A stretch of 50,837 nt of DNA. Source: Bradyrhizobium iriomotense (GTDB taxonomy: Bacteria; Pseudomonadota; Alphaproteobacteria; Rhizobiales; Xanthobacteraceae). The notes under the pieces were generated by a model that was given only the letters and a program-made list of their open reading frames with translations, was not told where the DNA came from and searched no databases. The translations under genes were made by a program, and so were the position numbers. Location: the NCBI RefSeq assembly GCF_030160715.1, contig NZ_BSOW01000055.1, positions 1-50,837 on the forward strand, written 5' to 3'. Below, piece after piece: positions 41,401 through 48,957 of this stretch (the stretch's first letter is position 1; each line of letters begins with the position of its first letter).

Positions 41401-41946
41401 GAGGATGCCGCCGCGCACCGCATATTCGCCGGGCTCGCGCACGGTGGAAGAGCGGCCATAGCCGTTGTGCTCGAGCCAGGCGACGATCGTGTCCATCGGC
41501 ACGACGTTTCCGGGCGCGAGCGAGAGCGCTTGCGCCGCCACGAGATCGCGCGACGGCACGCGCTGCACGATGGCATTGACGGTGGTCAGCACGATCAGCG
41601 GCTTGTCGCTGCCGGTGAGCGAAGCGAGGCGCGCCAGCGTGGTCAGGCGCTGGGCCAGGATGCCGCCATGCGGCGAGACGCGGTCATAGGGCTGGCAGTC
41701 CCAGGCCGGGAACTGCAGCACCGGCAGATCCGGCGCGAAGAATTGCAGCGCGCGCTCCAGCTGCTGCATGCGCGGACCGTCGCGGCAGATCACCGCGAGG
41801 CTGACGGCGGATTTCTTCGGCCGCGCCGCGATCGCACGCGCAAGATCGGAGACGACGAGCCCCTCGGCACCTTCGGCGACATTGGCGAGCATCAGCACGC
41901 GACCGGGCGCCAGCGATTCGGCTGGCGATTTCAACGCCTGTTTCAT
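38428..41946 (-). CDS. mfd: Transcription-repair coupling factor Mfd
   Basis: 1172 residues, full length. UvrB-homology region at the N-terminus (LQFPAWDCQPYDRVSPHGGI; EPGEYAVRGGILDLFPAG), RNA-polymerase-binding and DNA-entry region (GDIVVHVDHGIGRFVGLQTL), and an SF2 translocase: Walker A GDVGFGKTEVALRAA near 650, DEEQHFGV near 745, LTLSATPIPRTLQ, RVGRSKLRAYALF. TRCF domain at the end. It removes RNA polymerase stalled at DNA lesions and recruits UvrA. Its ATG overlaps the sdhE stop (ATGA). Confidence 0.98.
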   Translation of the reverse strand: MKQALKSPAESLAPGRVLMLANVAEGAEGLVVSDLARAIAARPKKSAVSLAVICRDGPRMQQLERALQFFAPDLPVLQFPAWDCQPYDRVSPHGGILAQRLTTLARLASLTGSDKPLIVLTTVNAIVQRVPSRDLVAAQALSLAPGNVVPMDTIVAWLEHNGYGRSSTVREPGEYAVRGGILDLFPAGLDQPVRFDFFGDSLESIRSFDAETQRTLLDMRSLDLVPISEFQLVTETIRRFRMGYVAEFGAPERDDALYEAVTEGRRHPGMEHWLPLFQERMDTLFDYLQGAAVAIEPQAEDAIRERFKQILDYYQARRDALEHPTGGAVYKPLPPDRLYLTEEEWGKREGAIPLVRLTQFSVPADGTSVIDAGARKGRDFAPERNDSTVNVFEAVVAHVMALQAQRKKVVVALWTEGSRDRMTSMLRDHKLTHTTSVNSWRTVQATPRNETMLAVLGLESGFETDEIALISEQDILGDRLVRPRKASRKLDNFISEVTSLAAGDIVVHVDHGIGRFVGLQTLEVGGAPHDCLELHYAAETKLFLPVENIELLSRYGSDQTTVELDRLGGGGWQTRKAKLKNRIREIAGELIKIAATRHLHEAPKLPVQQGLYDEFCARFPYDETEDQLGAIESTLKDLELGRPMDRLICGDVGFGKTEVALRAAFAVALEGKQVAVVVPTTLLARQHAKTFTERFKGFPVNVAQASRLIATKELNQVKKGIADGSVDIVVGTHALLGKAIKFRDLGLVIVDEEQHFGVTHKERLKALRSEVHVLTLSATPIPRTLQLALTGVRELSIIASPPVDRLAVRTFVAPHDPLMIREALLRERYRGGQAFYVVPRIDDLAEVKDFLDKNVPEMKVAVAHGQMPPAVIEDIMTGFYDGKFDILLSTTIVESGLDIPNANTLIVHRADMFGLAQLYQLRGRVGRSKLRAYALFTLPAQQKITAQAERRLTVLQSLETLGAGFQLASHDLDIRGAGNLLGEEQSGHIKEVGFELYQSMLEEAIVNLKAGVSEPAADRWSPSITIGMPVLIPEDYVGDLSVRLSLYRRLADLDTEEEIENFAAEMRDRFGVLPDEVRYLFKIAAIKAYCRRANVEKVDAGPKGAVIVFRDNSFAHPDRLVSFIRSHGEAAKVRPDMKVVFFQDWETPEERLAGTTEILRQLAQLAMSKKAA

Positions 41947-42233
41947 ACGTTGCCATCCGCCACGGGAAACGCCTTGATGCGGGCAAACAGGGCGCCTGCA
42001 ACATTGGTCGGCAGCACCTTGTCGCCGGTGATGGCGGCATAGAGATCGGGATCGTTGACCTCGAGGAGTTGCTCGAGCTCGGCGAGTTCGCCCTCCGTGA
42101 GGTTGCCGATCTCGGCGTCGGCAAAGCGGCCGAGGATGAGGTCCATCTCGCGCGTGCCGCGGTGCCAGCAGCGGAACAGAAGCCGCTTGCGGCGCTCGTC
42201 CAGGCCACCGCTCGATCGTGTCGTTCCCGTCAT
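41943..42233 (-). CDS. sdhE: FAD assembly factor SdhE
   Basis: 96 residues from ATG 42233 (MTGTTRSSGGLDERRKRLLF). The small helical DUF339/YgfY domain contains the conserved R-G-x-x-E motif: LFRCWHRGTREMDLILGRFA. It helps attach FAD covalently to succinate dehydrogenase. The longer upstream frame is not protein-like. Coupled to mfd by a 4-bp overlap. The 413-bp gap to rtcB (42234-42646) should hold its promoter, but I see no clear element there. Confidence 0.93.
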   Translation of the reverse strand: MTGTTRSSGGLDERRKRLLFRCWHRGTREMDLILGRFADAEIGNLTEGELAELEQLLEVNDPDLYAAITGDKVLPTNVAGALFARIKAFPVADGNV

Positions 42234-42646
42234 ATTCGTGAGATCCAGTCCAACGCCGAAAGCCCGGACGTGCCGGGCGGGGGGTGATATAGCCCCCACA
42301 TTCGCAAAAGTCAGCAGCGTTTCCTCGGATTGGTCCATGCGAAAGTGTGGCTTGTCGGGCAAATGCCGGGCCCCGCCCCCGAACGCAGATCGGCAGGGCG
42401 CGCGCTCCTCACCTGCCGAAGCACTTGCAGCTTTTCCGTTTCGCCGTTATGTGTCTGCGCGATCCGTCGCCAATTTGGGGACGGTCATCAGGGAGAAGGC
42501 TCGATGACGACGACGTCTCGCCGCCCCGTCGAGGGCATCGCCTGAGGGCGTGTGCGTTAGCCACGTCGCTTGGGAAATCGCACGCTTAAGTCAGCGATCG
42601 CTGTTCTGCGCGTGTAGACGATTTCTGCCTCCCGAAAGTTTTTTCA

Positions 42647-43840
42647 ATGGGCACTTCTCCCAAAGCGGACGGCCGCGCGCCGATCCGCGTCTTCGCCTCG
42701 TCCAAATCGTGGATTGAGGGCAACGCAACCTTTCAACTCGAACACGTCGCCGGTTTGCCCGGGGTCCAGGCGGTCGCCGCCATGCCTGATCTCCATCCCG
42801 GCAAATTTGGCCCCGTGGGCTGCGTGATACTCGCGGACCGGATTCACCCTCAGCTTGTCGGCTCGGACATCGGCTGCGGCATGGGGTTGTTCGAGCTCGA
42901 TATTGCGGCACGCAAGCTAAGGCTCGACCAATTGGCCGACCGGCTGCACGTGCTCGACCAACCCTGCGACGGCGACGTGACTAGGGCCCTGGCTGACGCA
43001 GGTCTCGGCGCTACTGCGTTCGATGCCGCGCTTGGCAGCATCGGCGGCGGCAATCATTTCTGCGAGATCCAGGCCGTCGACAAGATTCTGGCGCCGGACA
43101 CGGCCGCGCAAGCCGGGCTTGACCGGGATCATGCCTATATCCTGGTCCATTCCGGTTCACGAGGCTTCGGCTTCTCGATTCTGGAAACCGCCCTGCGCAA
43201 CGGCCAGACAGCTCTTCATCCCACGAGTGACGAGGGGAACGCCTACATGAGCGCGCATGATCATGCCGTGCAGTGGGCAAAGCTCAATCGTCGCATCATC
43301 GCCGAGCGGACCGCCGTGGCGGCGCGCACGGACCTTCGTCTCCTGAACGACCTCGCCCATAACATGGTCGAGCGTCAGGCCGGCGCGACCGGCGATGTCA
43401 TGGCACTGCATCGCAAGGGAGCTGCGGCCTCCGACCGTGGACTGGTTCCTGTGCCGGGATCGCGCGGAACGCTGTCGTATCTGGTGGAGCCGTTGTGTGA
43501 GATGCGAGCCGAGGCACTTGCCTCGCTCGCGCATGGAGCGGGTCGCAAGTACGATCGCGCATCCATGCATGGCCGCGTGCGGGTCAAGAGGTCCGACGTG
43601 GCGCGGTTGGAGCGCAATCCCTATGGCGGCATCGTCGTCTGCGGCGATCGCGGCTTGCTCGCGGAGGAGGCGCCAGAAGCTTACAAGAACATCGATCGCG
43701 TCATCGCTGACCTCGTGGAGTTTGGCTTGGCGCGCGTGGTGGCGACCTTCCGACCGCTGCTGACCTTCAAGAGGGCTCAATCCGATGCCGCGCTGCGCGA
43801 GAGCAATCGGAGCAAGTCTTGGAAGGAGGATCGTCGATGA
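42647..43840 (+). CDS. rtcB: RNA ligase RtcB (PrfH-linked type)
   Basis: 397 residues. RtcB joins RNA 3'-phosphate or 2',3'-cyclic phosphate to 5'-OH ends using GTP and manganese. Landmarks: AAMPDLHPGKFGPVGCVILA, the metal/active-site region LVGSDIGCGMGLFELD, LGSIGGGNHFCEIQAV, YILVHSGSRGFG and, near the end, the guanylylation His region in ARLERNPYGGIVVCGD with AGRKYDRASMHG. Length matches the shorter RtcB group found next to prfH, not the archease-linked type. The stop overlaps prfH (ATGA). No RtcR regulator or sigma-54 promoter is visible. Confidence 0.92.
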   Translation: MGTSPKADGRAPIRVFASSKSWIEGNATFQLEHVAGLPGVQAVAAMPDLHPGKFGPVGCVILADRIHPQLVGSDIGCGMGLFELDIAARKLRLDQLADRLHVLDQPCDGDVTRALADAGLGATAFDAALGSIGGGNHFCEIQAVDKILAPDTAAQAGLDRDHAYILVHSGSRGFGFSILETALRNGQTALHPTSDEGNAYMSAHDHAVQWAKLNRRIIAERTAVAARTDLRLLNDLAHNMVERQAGATGDVMALHRKGAAASDRGLVPVPGSRGTLSYLVEPLCEMRAEALASLAHGAGRKYDRASMHGRVRVKRSDVARLERNPYGGIVVCGDRGLLAEEAPEAYKNIDRVIADLVEFGLARVVATFRPLLTFKRAQSDAALRESNRSKSWKEDRR

Positions 43841-44460
43841 TCCGACTTCTCTTCACCAGCGGACGCGGTCCGGCGGAATGCCGGATCGCGGTCGCCAACG
43901 CGGTTGCAGCTCTCACCGCCGAAGCCGAATCGCTCGGCCTTGATACCGATTGCGTTGAAGGGCCGAATCCAGACGGGCATGGTCCTGCATCCGCGATCGT
44001 GATAGTCCATGGTCAAGCCGCCCCCAGCTTTGCGCGGCCGTGGATCGGGGCGATCCAATGGACCGCGCAAAGCCCACTCAGACCGCACCACAAACGGAAA
44101 AACTGGTTCATCGGCGTCTTCGAGCTTCCCCCATTACCTGATCCCCCGAACGCCATATCCACCGTGGACGTTCGCTTCGAAGCCTTCCGGGCCGGCGGTC
44201 CCGGCGGCCAGCATCAAAATAAGACCGAGAGCGCCGTGCGTGCCATCCACGGTCCGAGCGGCCTCACCGTCGTAGCTCGCGAAGAACGCTCGCAGCATCG
44301 AAACAAGGCGCTGGCATTGGAGCGGCTGGAGGCGTTGCTCAGACTTCAAGGCCAACTGGAAGCGGTCGCCTCGCAGAACGAGATGCATGCAGCGCACGAT
44401 CGGCTTGAGCGCGGGCGTCCGGTGAAGCAATTCAAGGGCGCCGCCTTTCGGGCCTCTTAG
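43837..44460 (+). CDS. prfH: Peptide chain release factor homolog PrfH
   Basis: 207 residues from ATG 43837, which has GGAAGGAGGA upstream. The release-factor catalytic domain carries GGQ in FRAGGPGGQHQNKTESAVR (about 125-143). The N-terminal part, about 1-115, is the PrfH-specific domain (RLLFTSGRGPAECRIAVANA), with no stop-codon-reading superdomain. PrfH with RtcB is reported to rescue ribosomes whose 16S decoding-centre RNA has been cut: PrfH frees the nascent chain and RtcB reseals the rRNA. Translational coupling with rtcB matches this. Confidence 0.94.
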   Translation: MIRLLFTSGRGPAECRIAVANAVAALTAEAESLGLDTDCVEGPNPDGHGPASAIVIVHGQAAPSFARPWIGAIQWTAQSPLRPHHKRKNWFIGVFELPPLPDPPNAISTVDVRFEAFRAGGPGGQHQNKTESAVRAIHGPSGLTVVAREERSQHRNKALALERLEALLRLQGQLEAVASQNEMHAAHDRLERGRPVKQFKGAAFRAS

Positions 44461-44565
44461 CATGCTTGAGTTCTGGCCGGCAGCGTTCCGCCGCGGTACG
44501 AAAAAAGCCGTGGACGTCGCGCACAAGGCCGCACATGACAGCACGAAACGGTCTTAGCTTTCCCT

Positions 44566-46674
44566 ATGCGCCCCAGCCTGCTCAATCCGCTGTTTGCTCC
44601 CGTGACCAGCCTGCCCGGCGTCGGGCCGAAGCAGGACAAGCTGTTGCGCTATCTGCTGAGCCGCGAGGAGACGCCGCGGCTGGTCGATCTCCTGCTCCAT
44701 CTGCCGAGTCAGGTCATCGACCGACGGGCACGGCCAAAAATCCGCGACGCCGTCCCCGGAACCGTGGTGACGCTGGAGGTGACGATCGATCGCCACCGCC
44801 CGCCCCCGCCGCGCAATGCGCGCGCGCCGTATCTGGTCTACGCCAGCGACGATACCGGCGACGTCGTGCTGACCTTCTTTCGCGCCAAGCCCGGCTATGT
44901 CGAAAAACTGCTGCCGATGGGCGAGAAGCGCTACGTCTCCGGCACGCTCCAGATGTACGACGGCATTCCGCAGATCGTGCATCCCGACCGTGTGCTGGAC
45001 GAGGAGGCCATCGCAAAACTCTCGGGAATTGATCCCGTTTATCCGCTCACCGAAGGGCTGGCGCTCGGCTCGCTTCGGCGCGCGATCGCGCAGGCTCTGC
45101 AAAAGCTGCCGGCCCTGCCGGAATGGATCAGCCCGGAGGTCATCCGCCGCTGCCACTTCCCGCCAATCGCGGAAGCGCTCACCCGTGTGCACCAGCCCGT
45201 CGAGCTCACCGACGTGCTGCCCGACCAGCCGTTCTGGTCGCGGCTTGCCTTCGACGAGCTGCTCGCCGGCCAGCTCGCGCTGGCGCTGGTCCGCGCACAA
45301 TTGCGCCGGCCTGCCGGCGTGCGCAATGCAGGCGATGGTCATTTGCGCAACAAGATCATCGACGCCCTGCCCTATGCGCTGACGCCGTCCCAGCGCAGCG
45401 CCGCTGCCGCGATCGCCGATGATCTGCAACAGCCCGTGCGCATGCTACGCCTGCTTCAGGGCGACGTCGGCTCGGGCAAGACCGTGGTGGCGCTGTTGGC
45501 TGCCGCAGCCGTCGCGGAAGTCGGCAAGCAGGCCGCGCTGATGGCGCCGACCGAAATTCTGGCGCGCCAGCACATCAAGACCATCGCCCCGCTCGCCGAG
45601 CGCGCTGGCCTGCGCGTTGCGATCCTCACCGGCCGGGAGAAAGGCAAGGAGCGGCGCGACATCCTTGCACGCCTTGCCGAAGGCGAGATCGATCTTCTGG
45701 TCGGAACCCACGCGCTGATCCAGGACGACGTGGTCTTCAGGGCGCTCGCCCTTGCAATCGTCGACGAGCAGCATCGCTTCGGCGTCCGCGAGCGGCTGGC
45801 GCTGACCTCAAAGGGCGAGGCCGTCGATGTGCTGGTGCTGAGCGCGACTCCGATCCCGCGCACGCTGGTGCTGACCTATTTCGGCGACATGGACGTCTCG
45901 GAGCTGCGCGAGAAGCCGGCCGGCCGCCAGCCGATCGACACCCGGGCGGTGCCGATGAGCCGGCTTTCCGAGGTCATGGATGGCGTCGCCCGCTCGTTGC
46001 AATCCGGCAAGCTGGTCTATTGGATCTGTCCGCTGGTCGAGGAATCCGAGGCCGAGGGTACCGAGCACCTGACCAATGCGACCAAACGCTTCGAGAGTCT
46101 GCATAAGCGCTTTGGCGATCGCGTCGGCCTGGTCCACGGCCAGATGAAGGGCATGGAGAAGGACCGCGTGATGGCGCAGTTCGCCGCCCACGAGATCGGA
46201 CTTCTGGTCGCCACCACCGTCGTCGAGGTCGGCGTCGATGTGCCGGCGGCCACCATCATGGTGATCGAGAACGCCGAGCGCTTTGGCCTGGCGCAACTGC
46301 ACCAGTTACGCGGCCGTATCGGACGCGGCTCGGAAGCCTCGACCTGCCTCCTGCTCTACTCGGAGCCGCTCGGCGAGATGTCGAAAGCGCGGCTGAAGGT
46401 GATCCGCGAGACCACGGACGGTTTCCGGATCGCGGAGGAGGATCTGAAATTGCGCGGCGAAGGTGACGTGCTGGGCGTGCGCCAGAGCGGCCTGCCCGGC
46501 TACCGCATCGCGCGCTCCGAGGTGCACAGCCAGCTCATCACGCAGGCCCGCGACGAGGCGCTGCGCATCATGAAGGACAATCCGAAGCTCACAGGCGAGC
46601 GCGGTGAGGCGCTGCGCTGCCTGCTGTATCTGTATGAGCGGGACGAGGCGATCCCGCTGATCGGGGCGGGCTGA
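44566..46674 (+). CDS. recG: ATP-dependent DNA helicase RecG
   Basis: 702 residues. N-terminal wedge domain with an OB fold (LLNPLFAPVTSLPGVGPKQD; VVTLEVTIDRHRPPPPRNAR), followed by helicase motifs: Walker A LLQGDVGSGKTVVALLAAAA near 300, DEQHRFGVRERLAL near 400, LSATPIPRTLVLTYFG, TTVVEVGVDVPAATIMVIEN, HQLRGRIGRGSEASTCLLL, and the RecG tail LKLRGEGDVLGVRQSGLPGY. It reverses stalled replication forks. In related genomes it usually lies near sdhE-mfd; here rtcB-prfH is interposed. Confidence 0.97.
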   Translation: MRPSLLNPLFAPVTSLPGVGPKQDKLLRYLLSREETPRLVDLLLHLPSQVIDRRARPKIRDAVPGTVVTLEVTIDRHRPPPPRNARAPYLVYASDDTGDVVLTFFRAKPGYVEKLLPMGEKRYVSGTLQMYDGIPQIVHPDRVLDEEAIAKLSGIDPVYPLTEGLALGSLRRAIAQALQKLPALPEWISPEVIRRCHFPPIAEALTRVHQPVELTDVLPDQPFWSRLAFDELLAGQLALALVRAQLRRPAGVRNAGDGHLRNKIIDALPYALTPSQRSAAAAIADDLQQPVRMLRLLQGDVGSGKTVVALLAAAAVAEVGKQAALMAPTEILARQHIKTIAPLAERAGLRVAILTGREKGKERRDILARLAEGEIDLLVGTHALIQDDVVFRALALAIVDEQHRFGVRERLALTSKGEAVDVLVLSATPIPRTLVLTYFGDMDVSELREKPAGRQPIDTRAVPMSRLSEVMDGVARSLQSGKLVYWICPLVEESEAEGTEHLTNATKRFESLHKRFGDRVGLVHGQMKGMEKDRVMAQFAAHEIGLLVATTVVEVGVDVPAATIMVIENAERFGLAQLHQLRGRIGRGSEASTCLLLYSEPLGEMSKARLKVIRETTDGFRIAEEDLKLRGEGDVLGVRQSGLPGYRIARSEVHSQLITQARDEALRIMKDNPKLTGERGEALRCLLYLYERDEAIPLIGAG

Positions 46675-47087
46675 CACCGACGCCCATCATTGCAGGGCTT
46701 GGTCGGGCGTCTCTTCTTTATGCATGCATCTTTGATAGATGCTCTGGTCAAACTCGCGCATGACGAGTTGAAAGTGTTCGGCCGCGGGGGCGCAAGAGCT
46801 GAACTGAACGTTCGCGACATTCGGCCTCACTCCATGTCGTGAACCTCCGGAGGCCACGTCGGACTCACTTGCAAGCGGTGATCGCTCGCCCGGAGGTACA
46901 ATGCAACGGCTGATCACCGGTGCAATTTAGGTACCTTGATGCGAGCTGGTTCACATTCGCAGATGGATCACTCGTGCTATAGTCGGATGTCGCAGGTCAG
47001 CGAAGCAAAGCATGTGCCGCTTCGGAGAGGCGAAACTCATCCGGCCGCCGACCGCCATCGCCCCTGCATCACTGCTGGAGGTAGATC
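46675..47087 (+). other. Intergenic segment with terminator-like stem and possible gene remnant
   Basis: Just after recG, GACGCCC (46679-46685) and GGGCGTC (46705-46711) form a 7-bp stem with a 19-nt loop, followed by a T-rich tail, a weak terminator. At 46901-46930 a strong ribosome site (CGGAGGTACA) leads into a nine-codon frame, MQRLITGAI then stop, which looks like the start of a lost secreted-protein gene. A minus-strand frame at 46687-46917 (76 residues) cannot be supported as a gene. Confidence 0.35.
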
Positions 47088-47294
47088 ATGCAGTTCGTCT
47101 CCACCGAATGGCAGCCCACTTCGACAGCTCCATCAGACAGAGATCTGGAACTCTGCGCGCTGGACTTTGATGGCATCGTCCATGCGCTTCCTTTTCCTTG
47201 TCACACGGACGGATCCAATTGGGTCGATGGTCGGGGCAAAATGCACGCCGACATACAGCCGACCCACTGGCGCAAATGGACTGACTCGGGCTAA
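47088..47294 (+). CDS. Small conserved protein of unknown function
   Basis: 68 residues with a strong ribosome site (GGAGGTAGATC) before ATG 47088. It starts MQFVSTEWQPTSTAPSDRDL and has DFDGIVHALPFPCHTDGSNW and a PTHWRKW end. This pattern (EWQPI.TAP, HALPFPC, W, PTHWR.W) is one I recognise as a recurring small protein of Bradyrhizobium and relatives, without known function. The stop codon TAA (47292-47294) is the first part of repeat copy 2. Confidence 0.7.
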   Translation: MQFVSTEWQPTSTAPSDRDLELCALDFDGIVHALPFPCHTDGSNWVDGRGKMHADIQPTHWRKWTDSG

Positions 47295-47395
47295 AGCATG
47301 ATCCGGAAAAGTGTGAAGCGGTTTTCCGAAAAGATCATGCGCAAACAACAACCTAAAGCGCGATGACGATTCATCCTAATCTCATCGCGATTTAG
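47293..47395. repeat. Dispersed two-hairpin intergenic repeat, copy 2
   Basis: Same unit as 3921-4051 but shorter between the first arms: arms GCATGATC / GATCATGC at 47296-47303 and 47333-47340, and TAAAGCGCGATGA / TCATCGCGATTTA at 47354-47366 and 47382-47394 (one mismatch). The middle blocks CCGGAAAAGTGTGAAGCGG and GACGATTCATCC are shared with copy 1, so the repeat is a real family member. It begins at the stop codon of the preceding gene, as copy 1 does. Confidence 0.88.
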
Positions 47396-47474
47396 TCCGT
47401 GGCGCAAGGCGACCGCGGCGAAGCGCCGCGATGTCTGCTGTATCTCGTGAGCGCTACGAGGCGATCCGCCCGGC

Positions 47475-48323
47475 TCAATGAGGCGCCAGCCGGAGCCCGG
47501 AATGCGCCCGTACGAACCTCCCGTGCTCGGATTCGGTCGAATCGTTGGCGGGGAACATGCACTCGAGCCGTAGCTCCTCGGCCGTAATCGTCTGCGGTGT
47601 TCCGACCGTCGTGATCATGGAGAAGTATTCCAGCCTCACGTCATCCTTGACGAAGGTGAGCGGGATCATCGGCAACGCGTCAGCCGGCGTCGGCGCGCGC
47701 CATTCCGGCTTCACGCCGGGATATCGCGTCAACTCCTCCAGAAGCGCCCTCGTCCTCTCGTCGATGACGTGCCCGACCGCCTCGCGATATACCCGCGCGA
47801 GCAGTCCGCGGGCCGTCTGCGGCCAGTTCGCCACGAAGGGTCGCATGCCATCCGGGTCAAACATGAGATGCAGCAAGTTCCGCGGAGTGGGTCGTGCGGA
47901 CATGTCGATGAAGCAGTTGAACAGCTGCGGTGCGGCCTCGTTGGTCATCAGCACGTTCCAATACCGATCCATGACGATAGCCGGAAAGGGCTCGTGCTGA
48001 CGCAGCATCCGTCGCAGGGCGCGGTTGATGCTCGTCATGGCGGGCGTATCGAGTGCGGGATCGGAATATGACGGCGCGTAGCCGGCGGCCAGCAGCAGCT
48101 CATTTCTTTCGCGCAATGGGACCTCGAGGGCTTGAGCGAGATCGAGCAGCATTTGGCGGCTCGGGACACTCCGGCCGCTCTCGACAAAGCTGATGTGCTT
48201 CTGCGAGACACCGGCATCGAACGACAGATCGAGCTGCGTCTTGCCGCGAATATCCCGCCATTGACGCAGGAGAGCGCCTGCTGAACTGGCGCCTGTCTTG
48301 ATGTCGCTGGCCGGCACTTTCAT
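47475..48323 (-). CDS. XRE-family regulator with MmyB-like ligand domain
   Basis: 282 residues from ATG 48323; an upstream GTG at 48365 is possible. N-terminal helix-turn-helix at about 15-72: LLRQWRDIRGKTQLDLSFDA, VSQKHISFVESGRSVPSRQM. The rest is the MLTR/MmyB-like domain: AIVMDRYWNVLMTNEAAPQL, LLHLMFDPDGMRPFVANWPQ, and LEYFSMITTVGTPQTITAEE. These regulators often respond to fatty acids or other hydrophobic ligands. The nearby SnoaL-like gene, 110 bp upstream on the same strand, is a likely target or partner. Confidence 0.88.
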   Translation of the reverse strand: MKVPASDIKTGASSAGALLRQWRDIRGKTQLDLSFDAGVSQKHISFVESGRSVPSRQMLLDLAQALEVPLRERNELLLAAGYAPSYSDPALDTPAMTSINRALRRMLRQHEPFPAIVMDRYWNVLMTNEAAPQLFNCFIDMSARPTPRNLLHLMFDPDGMRPFVANWPQTARGLLARVYREAVGHVIDERTRALLEELTRYPGVKPEWRAPTPADALPMIPLTFVKDDVRLEYFSMITTVGTPQTITAEELRLECMFPANDSTESEHGRFVRAHSGLRLAPH

Positions 48324-48433
48324 TCTCGGCTGATCCTTCTTGTCGATGTGCAGCCTCGTCAACACGCATCAGCGACGGTGCCTCGGATTACCCGAGACAC
48401 AATCGCGCCGCTGGTTGCTGGGCAGAAGGGAGA

Positions 48434-48823
48434 TCAGCCAAAGCCAACCGGGCCCACGGCGCCCACCCAGCGCCGCACCTTGGTACTGTCCTTCTCGTCC
48501 ATGTAGAAAAAGTGGGTCATCGTGGGATGCACTGTCTCCTTCGAACGATCATCGGGCGTCATGTCGACGACACCGCGAAACACCTTCAGGAAGCCGGCAT
48601 CCCAATATTCGGTAACGTGATGCAGCGCGGTGAAGCCGGTGTCGATGAAGGCCTTCAAATTGGCGCGGATCTCTTCGCGCCCCTTCCAATCAGCCACGCC
48701 GAGATTGCAGACGGCGTCCTCGGTGAAGCAGTCGAAACCCTTTCCGAACGTCTTGTCGTCGATATCCTTCCACATCTCGAGAAGCCATTGGGGCGGCTCC
48801 TTCTTTGTAAACACGACTTGCAT
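48434..48823 (-). CDS. SnoaL-like (NTF2-fold) protein
   Basis: 129 residues; ATG preceded by AGGAGAGAGAT. An NTF2-like cone fold is suggested by an early helix (PPQWLLEMWKDIDDKTFGKG), FDCFTEDAVCNLGVADWKGR with the typical acidic-hydrophobic-aromatic order, REEIRANLKAFIDTGFTALH, and a strand-rich C-terminal half ending FFYMDEKDSTKVRRWVGAVG. Such proteins are small-molecule isomerases, hydrolases or binding proteins; substrate unknown. Confidence 0.8.
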   Translation of the reverse strand: MQVVFTKKEPPQWLLEMWKDIDDKTFGKGFDCFTEDAVCNLGVADWKGREEIRANLKAFIDTGFTALHHVTEYWDAGFLKVFRGVVDMTPDDRSKETVHPTMTHFFYMDEKDSTKVRRWVGAVGPVGFG

Positions 48824-48957
48824 ATCTCTCTCCTGTAGTCACACCCTCGCCAGCAACCTTGATTGGATGCTCCTGGCGGGTGGGTGATCAGCAGAGTAGT
48901 CGGGCAGCGAATGGGCTCAATTACATGCGAGGTAATAAAGCGGGCTCGGCAACACGC

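Noticed and set aside
42234..42646. Sigma-54 promoter or RtcR-type control for rtcB
   Set aside because: No TGGCAC-N5-TTGC pattern and no regulator gene found; nothing definite seen in this gap.
46687..46917. 76-residue minus-strand frame after recG
   Set aside because: The wording resembles short frames I associate with Bradyrhizobium intergenic DNA, but there is no ribosome site, domain or signal to support a gene.
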